Assembly (NCBI GenBank): GCA_945788675.1
Contig: CALZMY010000214.1
Coordinates: forward strand, 1 to 12,531
Source: an uncultured Gammaproteobacteria bacterium
Lineage (GTDB): Bacteria > Pseudomonadota > Gammaproteobacteria > SZUA-140
Reading direction: 5' to 3'
Length of the DNA stretch: 12,531 bases
In this document: one piece after another, positions 7,055 through 12,058 of the stretch
How positions within the stretch are numbered: position 1 is the stretch's first letter
How the letters are laid out: the number at the start of each line of letters is the position of its first letter
Made by a program: the position numbers and the translations under genes
Notes under the pieces: generated by a model
What the model was told of the DNA's origin: nothing
The model's database searches: none
What the model saw: only the letters and a program-made list of their open reading frames with translations

Positions 7055-7077
7055 AATGAATATGATTCGCATTTATA
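7055..7077 (-). promoter_or_regulatory. Fur-box-like site and -10 element upstream of the porin
   Basis: The minus strand has TATAAA at 7072-7077 followed by AATGCGAATCATATTCATT at 7055-7073. The core GAAT-CAT-ATTC is a perfect inverted repeat, and the sequence resembles natural Fur sites of gammaproteobacteria (AATGCGAAT-type boxes), though it matches the ideal 19-bp consensus only partly. Overlap with the -10 element would give repression by iron-loaded Fur. No convincing -35 hexamer was found. Confidence 0.38.
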
Positions 7078-7107
7078 ATTTCAAGCACCACGAAGTTATA
7101 CCGTATA

Positions 7108-7183
7108 GCAGGGAAAAGAGTAAAGAGAAAAGAGAGCGTCAAAAATCATCCCCTTGCCTCTAAACCTTTACTCTTTGCCCTGC
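7108..7183. repeat. Purine-rich inverted repeat element (copy A)
   Basis: Left arm 7108-7126 (GCAGGGAAAAGAGTAAAGA) and right arm 7165-7183 are inverted copies matching at 17 of 19 bases, with a 38-base middle. The arms share the AAAGAGTAAA core with the copies near the tRNA and glcF. It lies between the terminator of the second porin and the promoter of the first, and contains no gene. Confidence 0.7.
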
Positions 7184-7186
7184 CTT

Positions 7187-7219
7187 TATAAAAAAGCCGA
7201 ACCATAAGGCCCGGCTTTT
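7187..7219 (-). terminator. Intrinsic terminator of the second porin gene
   Basis: Minus strand: a 12-bp stem AAAAGCCGGGCC / GGTTCGGCTTTT with a TTAT loop at 7192-7219, then a further T and an AT-rich tail. Two pairs are G-U only in the minus-strand RNA, supporting that direction. It lies 29 bases after the porin stop codon. Confidence 0.9.
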
Positions 7220-7247
7220 AAACCACATAAGCACACTACTGTCGCAA

Positions 7248-8282
7248 TTAGAACGTTGCAATGAATTCCAGTGTGATCAGATCATCTTGTGAAACGCCGG
7301 TAATCGCATGAGCTGTGTTACCTGGTGCTGTAGCAGCACCCTGGTCACCATCCTTATACTCCAGAGCGATACTCAGGTTCTCATTCGCCGCATAAGAACC
7401 GTACAGGGTGTTGGCCTCATGATCAGCAGGTGCTACACCACCTGCAGGCGTTGCCCACTCAACGGTTTCAGTACGCAGCTTGACATTGAAATCGCCATGA
7501 GTGTACCCACCCCAGATGGTGTATGCAGAGTCAATAACGTTATCCGGCGAAAGATAATCAAGCCCTACGGTAAACCCCTGGACGCTATAGGTGACATTGA
7601 AGTCAATCCAGTCACCAGCAGTTGTTGCAACACCACCAGCAGTCGCCTGATCATCCAGCGTCACCATACCCAGCTCAAGATCGAGATCAGGCATCGGTGA
7701 AAAGTTTGCTACCAACGCAAGTGAATTCTCTTCGTTAGCACCACCATGGTCATTCAGGAAAGCGCCGGTCAGCGTCACAGGACCGACATCACCAGCAATC
7801 GCAAGACCAGTAACATTGTAACCATCTCTCACTGTTTGGTGATCCAGAATATTATAGACAACACTGTGTGTGGTGAAGTCCATGTCAGGTGCATCTTCTG
7901 CATCAGCACCCAGCGGGCTGTTAAATATACCACCGATCAAGGTGACAGGCGCCAGATCCCAGGCAAAGAAGGCCTGCTCGATACGACCGCTATCTTGACC
8001 CGCCGCACTGTTACTACCACCATTGCTTGCCATGTCAAAATCTACATCGACACGCGTGGTAACAGCACCCATAGTAGCCACCGCATCAATCTCGGCATCA
8101 GCAGCAAACTTGCCTTCTGTTGTATTTTTCCCGCCTGATCCTGCAACCGGGCCATTTGCATCATCGGCTAGTGTATAGATGATATCCGCAAAACCACTTA
8201 TGGTTGCACTAGCAGCAGTCGCCGCAGAACCATAACCAGCAAATGCACCCGCTACCGCCAAAGCAATTAACTTCTTATTCAT
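7248..8282 (-). CDS. Outer-membrane beta-barrel porin
   Basis: A 344-residue protein with a clear signal peptide (M-N-K-K-L-I-A-L-A-V-A-G-A-F-A-G-Y-G, cleavage after A-T-A-A) and a mature part made of alternating beta strands, beginning S-A-T-I-S-G-F-A-D-I-I-Y-T and ending in the outer-membrane signature I-T-L-E-F-I-A-T-F with terminal Phe. It is rich in Asp, Gly, Ala and Thr and strongly acidic. Segments such as Q-A-F-F-A-W-D-L-A-P-V-T-L-I-G-G-I-F-N-S-P-L-G resemble porins that place a loop inside the channel. It is not a paralogue of the next porin by visible sequence. An AGGGGAG ribosome-binding site lies 9 bases before the ATG. A monocistronic unit with own promoter and terminator. Substrate unknown; a role in solute uptake is inferred. 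Confidence 0.88.
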   Translation of the reverse strand: MNKKLIALAVAGAFAGYGSAATAASATISGFADIIYTLADDANGPVAGSGGKNTTEGKFAADAEIDAVATMGAVTTRVDVDFDMASNGGSNSAAGQDSGRIEQAFFAWDLAPVTLIGGIFNSPLGADAEDAPDMDFTTHSVVYNILDHQTVRDGYNVTGLAIAGDVGPVTLTGAFLNDHGGANEENSLALVANFSPMPDLDLELGMVTLDDQATAGGVATTAGDWIDFNVTYSVQGFTVGLDYLSPDNVIDSAYTIWGGYTHGDFNVKLRTETVEWATPAGGVAPADHEANTLYGSYAANENLSIALEYKDGDQGAATAPGNTAHAITGVSQDDLITLEFIATF

Positions 8283-8327
8283 ATTTTAATTCTCCCCTGG
8301 TAAAAAAGGTCGCTAAACCCATTCAAT

Positions 8328-8347
8328 GTTGGTTAACGTTAAACAAC
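8328..8347 (-). promoter_or_regulatory. Interrupted palindrome at the porin transcription start, candidate operator
   Basis: The 20 bases GTTG-G-TTAACGTTAA-A-CAAC are symmetrical in 9 of 10 pairs. They begin about where the promoter at 8354-8384 should start transcription. A related GTTGT-N6-ACAAC repeat lies upstream at 8433-8448. The position suggests binding of a repressor dimer; the regulator is unknown. Confidence 0.4.
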
Positions 8348-8353
8348 AGGGTG

Positions 8354-8384
8354 AATATATACAACGCTAAAAACACAAATGCAA
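8354..8384 (-). promoter_or_regulatory. Predicted sigma70-type promoter of the second porin
   Basis: Minus strand: TTGCAT at 8379-8384 and TATATA at 8356-8361 with a 17-base spacer; the overlapping hexamer TATATT at 8354-8359 has a 19-base spacer. The predicted start near 8347 gives a 5' leader of about 65 bases before the ATG at 8282. The surrounding region is AT-rich, including an A/T run just upstream. Confidence 0.55.
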
Positions 8385-8518
8385 CATTTTTTTACTGAAA
8401 TAATCATAATTTGCATCATCAAGCTTATCTATGTTGTAAAATAACAACAATCTATTTTTCTTTTAGCATCACATGCGAGCCTTAAAGCTGGCAGCACTAT
8501 CATCAATAATCACACAGA

Positions 8519-8584
8519 TTAAAAGAGAAAAGAGCGAAAGAAACAAAGCCCCCCCTTTCCATCTTTTACTCTTTCACTCTTTAA
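8519..8584. repeat. Purine/pyrimidine inverted repeat element (copy B)
   Basis: Left purine-rich arm 8519-8548 and right pyrimidine-rich arm 8555-8584 match as inverted copies at 20 of 30 bases, with a 6-base C-rich centre. The right arm (8554-8580) matches the arm at 8703-8729 on the other side of the tRNA at 26 of 27 bases in inverted orientation. It directly follows the tRNA terminator and holds no gene. The rest of the gap 8385-8518 is AT-rich with no supported feature beyond the 8433-8448 repeat. Confidence 0.7.
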
Positions 8585-8588
8585 AACT

Positions 8589-8615
8589 AAAAAGCCCGCA
8601 CAGGGCGGGCTTTTT
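8589..8615 (-). terminator. Terminator of the tRNA-Gln gene (symmetrical, works in either direction)
   Basis: A perfect 11-bp stem AAAAAGCCCGC / GCGGGCTTTTT with a 5-base loop, located 6 bases after the tRNA 3' end on the minus strand. Both strands carry the T-run, so it may also block transcription entering from the left. Confidence 0.93.
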
Positions 8616-8620
8616 AAATT

Positions 8621-8694
8621 TGGCTGGGGAACCAGGATTCGAACCTGGATTGACGGAGTCAGAGTCCGTAGTCCTGCCGTTGGACGATTCCCCA
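8621..8694 (-). tRNA. tRNA-Gln, anticodon CTG
   Basis: A complete 74-nt cloverleaf is readable on the minus strand: acceptor TGGGGAA / TTCCCCA, D-arm GTCC…GGAC, anticodon stem ACGGA / TCCGT with loop CT-CTG-AC, T-arm CCAGG-TTCGAAT-CCTGG, discriminator G and an encoded CCA. The U1-A72 first pair is a glutamine tRNA trait recognised by glutaminyl-tRNA synthetase. It decodes CAG. It is followed at once by a strong terminator. Its promoter is unclear because a pyrimidine-rich repeat arm lies only 9 bases upstream. Confidence 0.96.
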
Positions 8695-8702
8695 ATAAAA
8701 TC

Positions 8703-8737
8703 AGAGTGAAAGAATAAAAGATGGAAAGGCAAAAAGG
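8703..8737. repeat. Purine-rich repeat arm left of the four-helix-bundle gene (copy C, left arm)
   Basis: This arm pairs with two partners. Bases 8703-8729 match 8554-8580 in inverted orientation at 26 of 27 bases, bracketing the tRNA. Bases 8706-8737 match 9164-9195 in inverted orientation at 23 of 32 bases, bracketing the four-helix-bundle gene. The core AAAGAATAAAAGATGGAAAGG recurs as AAAGAATAAAAGATGAAAAG near glcF. Confidence 0.7.
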
Positions 8738-8752
8738 AAGAGAAGAAGCAAA

Positions 8753-9106
8753 CTACACATTATTTTTTTGCTGGTGCTTAATCAGGCCTGAAATCATTCT
8801 TGAGATTTGCAGCGCCTCGCCTACTAGCTCCAACCCTTTATCTCGCGGAACCAAATCTGCCTCGATACCAATATACAACTGCGTTCGCAACTCCCCGCAA
8901 GAGCCCTTCGAAATCCTCAGGAAGCGTATCAGCTCGGCTCGCGACTCTCTCTCAAATCCTTCCGCAATATTACTCGCGACCGACAAACCAGAGCGCGTCA
9001 CTTGATCCTTAAAAGCATATTCTCTGCAATCAGCAAATTGCTTATACAGGGTAACACTAAGGCGACAAGCTCGCTTCCAGACATCCAGCTCTTCAAATTG
9101 CGGCAT
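8753..9106 (-). CDS. Four-helix-bundle protein of the 23S rRNA intervening-sequence (S23/IVP) family
   Basis: A 117-residue protein, M-P-Q-F-E-E-L-D-V-W-K-R-A start, with the family landmarks D-Q-V-T-R-S-G-L-S-V-A-S-N-I-A-E-G-F-E-R (about 35-53), F-L-R-I-S-K-G-S-C-G-E-L-R-T-Q-L (about 63-78) and a C-terminal helix ending M-I-S-G-L-I-K. Length is normal for the family. Related proteins were first found inside 23S rRNA intervening sequences, and Avd of diversity-generating retroelements shares the fold; the molecular role is unknown, with nucleic-acid binding suspected. Here the gene is not in rRNA but between tRNA-Gln and rpsI, framed by inverted purine/pyrimidine arms (8706-8737 and 9164-9195). 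I choose ATG 9106 from family alignment; a TTG at 9121 has a better-spaced AGGGTG and would add five residues. Signs of mobility: the flanking repeats and isolated location. Confidence 0.9.
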   Translation of the reverse strand: MPQFEELDVWKRACRLSVTLYKQFADCREYAFKDQVTRSGLSVASNIAEGFERESRAELIRFLRISKGSCGELRTQLYIGIEADLVPRDKGLELVGEALQISRMISGLIKHQQKNNV

Positions 9107-9142
9107 GATCCATATGCCCAATAATGCTTCACCCTAAATAAG

Positions 9143-9170
9143 AAAAAGGCATGCCACAGCACACCTTTTT
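9143..9170 (-). terminator. Terminator of the rplM-rpsI operon
   Basis: Minus strand: a 12-bp stem AAAAAGGTGTGC / GCATGCCTTTTT with a TGTG loop, 35 bases after the rpsI stop. Two of the pairs are G-U on the minus-strand RNA but mismatched on the other strand, which supports this direction. Its 5' half overlaps the repeat arm at 9164-9195. Confidence 0.88.
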
Positions 9171-9195
9171 CTCTTTCAACCTTTTTAACTTTAAA
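9164..9195. repeat. Pyrimidine-rich repeat arm right of the four-helix-bundle gene (copy C, right arm)
   Basis: Inverted match (23 of 32 bases) to the arm at 8706-8737. It lies in the 3' untranslated region of rpsI and shares bases with the rpsI terminator. Divergence is higher than for the tRNA-flanking pair. Confidence 0.5.
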
Positions 9196-9204
9196 TCTGC
9201 TGTT

Positions 9205-9600
9205 CTAACGTTTAGAGAACTGAGGACGCTTACGCGCTTTGTGCAGACCCACTTTCTTACGCTCAACCTCACGTGCATCACGGGTCAGGAAGCCTGCGCG
9301 ACGCAGCGGGCTACGCAGCTCTTCATTATATGCCAGCAGTGCGCGGGCGATGCCGTGACGAATCGCACCGGCCTGACCACTGTTACCACCACCCACTACG
9401 GTGATATTGAGATCAACACTCCCCAGCAAATCGGCGGTCTCTAGCGGCTGACGCACCACCATACGAGAAGTTTCGCGGCCAAAATATTCTTCAAGCGTAC
9501 GCTTGTTAACGGTGATCTGACCACTGCCACCAGGCTTAAGAAATACACGCGCACTTGAACTCTTACGACGCCCTGTGGTGCAAAGTACCTTATCTGTCAT
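9205..9600 (-). CDS. rpsI: 30S ribosomal protein S9 (uS9)
   Basis: 131 residues, the normal length. It is a 30S head protein whose C-terminal tail reaches the P-site tRNA. Visible family signatures: T-T-G-R-R-K-S-S-S-A-R-V near the N-terminus, the G-G-G-N-S-G-Q-A-G-A-I-R-H-G-I-A-R-A-L motif (about 69-87) and the basic tail K-A-R-K-R-P-Q-F-S-K-R. It follows rplM after 27 bases, the conserved rplM-rpsI order in bacteria, and is followed by a strong terminator, so the operon ends here. Confidence 0.98.
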   Translation of the reverse strand: MTDKVLCTTGRRKSSSARVFLKPGGSGQITVNKRTLEEYFGRETSRMVVRQPLETADLLGSVDLNITVVGGGNSGQAGAIRHGIARALLAYNEELRSPLRRAGFLTRDAREVERKKVGLHKARKRPQFSKR

Positions 9601-9627
9601 TTGCTTAATTCCTAACTACTTAAGTTT

Positions 9628-10056
9628 TTAAATTTCGAGTGACTTGGGCTGCTGTGCGGCATGGTTATGCTCCGCGCCAGAATAGACCTTCAGCTTGCGA
9701 AACATTGCGCGACCCAGTGGATTCTTTGGCAACATCCCCTTAACGGCCAGCTCGATGATCAGCTCAGGCTTCTCGTCCTGTAGCTTGTCAAAACTGATCG
9801 ACTTGAGGTTACCAATATAACCGGTGTGACGATGGTACATTTTATCGGTCGTCTTATTACCGCTAACGCGCACCTTTTCTGCATTCACAACAACAATATA
9901 GTCGCCGGTATCGACATGCGGTGTGTACTCCGCTTTATGTTTACCACGCAGACGTAGGGCGATCTCGGACGCCAGACGACCCAGGGTCTTCTCCGCGGCA
10001 TCCACGACGTACCAATCGCGTCTTACGCTCTCTGCTTTTGCACTGAAAGTCTTCAT
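9628..10056 (-). CDS. rplM: 50S ribosomal protein L13 (uL13)
   Basis: 142 residues, the same length as the Escherichia coli protein. It is an early-assembly 50S protein. Family landmarks: W-Y-V-V-D-A-A-E-K-T-L-G-R-L-A-S (about 16-31), L-R-G-K-H-K-A-E-Y-T-P-H-V-D-T-G-D (about 37-53), the G-N-K-T-T-D-K-x-Y-x-R-H-T-G-Y segment and V-K-G-M-L-P-K-N-P-L-G-R-A-M. First gene of the rplM-rpsI operon, with a good promoter and a leader of about 60 bases that can form a short hairpin, a place where ribosomal operons are often autoregulated. Confidence 0.98.
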   Translation of the reverse strand: MKTFSAKAESVRRDWYVVDAAEKTLGRLASEIALRLRGKHKAEYTPHVDTGDYIVVVNAEKVRVSGNKTTDKMYHRHTGYIGNLKSISFDKLQDEKPELIIELAVKGMLPKNPLGRAMFRKLKVYSGAEHNHAAQQPKSLEI

Positions 10057-10080
10057 CTATTTCCAACTCCAAAACGGGCA

Positions 10081-10151
10081 TCTGGCCTCTCCAGAGAACC
10101 CTAGAATCTGTAAAGAGCGGAAATTCTACAGAAATTACCCCCGGGACACAA
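10081..10151 (-). promoter_or_regulatory. rplM-rpsI promoter and leader hairpin
   Basis: Minus strand: TTGTGT at 10146-10151 and TAGAAT at 10123-10128 with exactly 17 bases between. Transcription would begin near 10116. The leader contains TCTGG-AGAGG-CCAGA (10081-10095), a 5-bp stem with 5-base loop, about 25 bases before the rplM ATG. Ribosomal protein leaders often bind their own product; here that is only a possibility. Confidence 0.6.
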
Positions 10152-10204
10152 GGGCGTCTGGACAAATCGAGGTGACAAACAGGGGCATAACAGGACTACC
10201 GCGC

Positions 10205-10522
10205 TCAGATCTTGAGCCGCTCCACCACCCGGCCATGGGTCAGATGCTCATCGATGATCTCGTCGACATCTTCTCTGTCAATATAGCTGTACCACACCCC
10301 TTCAGGATAGACCACCAGCACCGGCCCCTCGGAGCAGCGATCGAGGCAGCCTGCAGAATTGATCCGCACCCCCTTTTTGCCCCCCTCCTGAACCTGGAGT
10401 CCCAACGCCTTGATGCGCTGCTTTGCATAGTCACGGATCTCGGACGCACCGAAACGCTGGCAGCACTCGCGGCCATCGTCGCGCTGATTGGTACAAAAAA
10501 ACACATGATGTCGATAATACAT
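10205..10522 (-). CDS. Thioredoxin-like [2Fe-2S] ferredoxin-domain protein
   Basis: 105 residues from ATG 10522 (an in-frame GTG at 10534 would add four). It carries the thioredoxin-like 2Fe-2S pattern: F-F-C10-T-N-Q-R-D-D-G-R-E-C20-C, then S-A-G-C59-L-D-R-C63-S-E-G-P-V-L-V-V-Y-P-E-G-V-W-Y. Cys10, Cys20 or Cys21, Cys59 and Cys63 are the expected cluster ligands. It is cytoplasmic, with no signal peptide or membrane segment. Related stand-alone proteins are widespread in proteobacteria and are presumed electron carriers; the partner here is unknown. It is divergent from the GlcF-like gene across a 133-bp region that holds a hairpin repeat. Neither possible start has a clear ribosome-binding site. 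Its 3' end is 53 bases from the rplM -35 element, with no terminator seen between. Confidence 0.88.
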   Translation of the reverse strand: MYYRHHVFFCTNQRDDGRECCQRFGASEIRDYAKQRIKALGLQVQEGGKKGVRINSAGCLDRCSEGPVLVVYPEGVWYSYIDREDVDEIIDEHLTHGRVVERLKI

Positions 10523-10536
10523 GGCCGCTAACACAA

Positions 10537-10632
10537 AGAATTTAAAGATGAAAAGAGTAAAAGATTGAAAGATAAAAGGCCAGCCTATTGATTCTTTCAG
10601 CTCTTTTCATCTTTTATTCTTTTACTCTTTCC
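10537..10632. repeat. Purine/pyrimidine inverted repeat element (copy D)
   Basis: A purine-rich half (about 10537-10579) and a pyrimidine-rich half (about 10591-10632) form an imperfect long hairpin; the 14-base core AAAGATGAAAAGAG at 10544-10557 is a perfect inverted match to 10601-10614. It fills most of the gap between the divergent 2Fe-2S and GlcF-like genes, so any promoters for these genes must lie in or beside it. Same family as the arms at 7108-7183, 8519-8584 and 8703-8737. Confidence 0.72.
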
Positions 10633-10655
10633 GCTGAATTAATTACCCTAAACCA

Positions 10656-11891
10656 ATGAATACAAACTCATTAATTCAAAAAGAAGCTGACCGCTGTGTC
10701 AAATGCGGACTGTGCCTGCCACACTGCCCCACCTACCTGCAACTCAAGGATGAAGGTGACTCACCGCGCGGCCGCATCGCACTGATGCAGGGGTTGGCGC
10801 AGCAAAAATTGAACGTCAGCGAGAAATTGCTCGGTCACCTCGACCGCTGTCTGGTGTGCCGCGCGTGCGAAGCGATGTGTCCGTCCGGGGTCAAATACGG
10901 TGCGCTGATCGAACAGACGCGCGCCACGCTACACAACGAATCAAACAAATCAGCTGACCGGGTAAGCGTGATGATGCAGCGCTTCACCACTGAACGTCCG
11001 CACCGCCAGCAGCTCAGTCGGCTGCTACGCCTCTACCAACAGAGCGGTCTCGGCTGGCTGACACGCCATAGCGGACTCTTGCGCCCACTGGGACTGCAGC
11101 GCCTTGAAGGCGTGTTGCCAAAACTTGGAACAGCACTACCACCGCAGGATTACTATCCAGCCATTGGCACACAACAGGGAGAGATCGGCCTTTTTGTTGG
11201 CTGCATGGGTGACAGCCTCGATACCACCACCACGCACGCCGCCATCCAGCTGCTGACCCACCTCGGCTACGGTGTGCATCTGCCACAAAAACAGAACTGT
11301 TGTGGTGCACTGCACCTGCATCGCGGCGAGCTAAAGGAGGCCGAAGCGCTGGCCAGCGAGAATCGCGTCGCATTTAGCGGGCTCAAGATCGATGCACTCA
11401 TCTACTGCGCCAGCGGTTGCGGCAGCACCTTGCAAAAAATGACGCAGGTTGGCGCCAGCGACGCGCCCATCATGGAGATCGGGCAATTTCTGACGCAGAT
11501 TGAGTGGCCCAGCACCCTTGAATTGCGGCCGCTCGGCACGCGTGCTGACAGTAAACGGGTTGCGATCCATCTGCCGTGCAGCCTCAACCATGTCCTGCGC
11601 CAGGGGCACGCCCCTGAGGCACTGTTGTCAAAGATCCCGGGGATAGAATTAATTCCATTGCCGGACAACCAGAACTGCTGCGGCGCTGCCGGTGATTATA
11701 TGATTCGTCACCCTGAAATCGCCGATAATCTGCGTGACGATAAATTACGCCACCTGGATACCATCAAACCCGATATTCTGGTCAGTTCGAATATCGGCTG
11801 CGCATTGCATATCGCAGCGGGGCTGCGTGAGACTGGTTTGAAGATAGAGGTGATCCATCCGGTGACGTTGCTGGCGCGGCAGCTACCCTAG
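10656..11891 (+). CDS. glcF: Glycolate oxidase iron-sulfur subunit-like protein (GlcF family)
   Basis: 411 residues, the usual GlcF length. Two ferredoxin-type 4Fe-4S motifs: C14-x2-C17-x2-C20-x3-C24-P and C65-x2-C68-x2-C71-x3-C75-P. Two CCG domains follow: C183…C215-C216-G with C251/C255, and C308…C341-C342-G with C382. In glycolate dehydrogenase this subunit passes electrons from the FAD subunits (GlcD/GlcE) to the quinone pool at the inner membrane. GlcD and GlcE are not in this window, so a partner must be elsewhere; a D-lactate or other 2-hydroxyacid dehydrogenase subunit is the alternative, and the symbol is by family. The ATG has no clear ribosome-binding site. It is the only plus-strand gene and converges on coq7, which uses the same quinone pool. 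Confidence 0.85.
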   Translation: MNTNSLIQKEADRCVKCGLCLPHCPTYLQLKDEGDSPRGRIALMQGLAQQKLNVSEKLLGHLDRCLVCRACEAMCPSGVKYGALIEQTRATLHNESNKSADRVSVMMQRFTTERPHRQQLSRLLRLYQQSGLGWLTRHSGLLRPLGLQRLEGVLPKLGTALPPQDYYPAIGTQQGEIGLFVGCMGDSLDTTTTHAAIQLLTHLGYGVHLPQKQNCCGALHLHRGELKEAEALASENRVAFSGLKIDALIYCASGCGSTLQKMTQVGASDAPIMEIGQFLTQIEWPSTLELRPLGTRADSKRVAIHLPCSLNHVLRQGHAPEALLSKIPGIELIPLPDNQNCCGAAGDYMIRHPEIADNLRDDKLRHLDTIKPDILVSSNIGCALHIAAGLRETGLKIEVIHPVTLLARQLP

Positions 11892-11905
11892 AGGTCAGCT
11901 AGTGT

Positions 11906-12032
11906 GTCGCCCGGGCTGAGCTCACAGCGCGCCCGAAGGAAGTACACCCAAGGGGCATTTCACCCTTGGGGTAAAACCCGGGGAATGTGGCACTGTCCTC
12001 CCGGGTTTCGCTAAAAGCTCAGCCCGGGCTAC
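11906..12032. repeat. REPIN-like element: two inverted REP units with internal hairpins
   Basis: Left unit begins GTCG-CCCGGGCTGAGCT (11906-11922); the right unit, on the opposite strand, begins GTAG-CCCGGGCTGAGCT (12032-12016). They match at 16 of 17 bases as inverted copies. Inside are two further perfect stems: CCCAAGGG / CCCTTGGG (11947-11954, 11963-11970) and AAACCCGGG / CCCGGGTTT (11974-11982, 12000-12008). The GTAG head and imperfect palindrome are traits of REP sequences served by RAYT (TnpA-REP) enzymes. It fills the convergent gap between glcF and coq7 and could also end transcription from both sides. No RAYT gene is in the window. Confidence 0.7.
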
Positions 12033-12058
12033 ATTTATGGGAACAAGGCCGTTGCAGA

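Noticed and set aside
8473..8709. Plus-strand open frame ending in G-E-P-G-F-E-P-G-L-T-E-S-E-S-V-V-L-P-L-D-D-S-P
   Set aside because: This is the antisense translation of the tRNA-Gln gene, a well-known false gene, and it also runs through a repeat and a terminator.
8753..9195. True 23S rRNA intervening sequence
   Set aside because: No rRNA sequence flanks the four-helix-bundle gene; only the protein family and paired arms resemble such elements.
10057..10122. Riboswitch or confirmed L13 autoregulatory leader
   Set aside because: Only a 5-bp hairpin is visible; no conserved riboswitch core, so it is mentioned only as part of the rplM leader.
7108..10632. CRISPR array from the repeated purine-rich arms
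   Set aside because: The arms are inverted, diverged and irregularly spaced, with no unique spacers and no cas genes.
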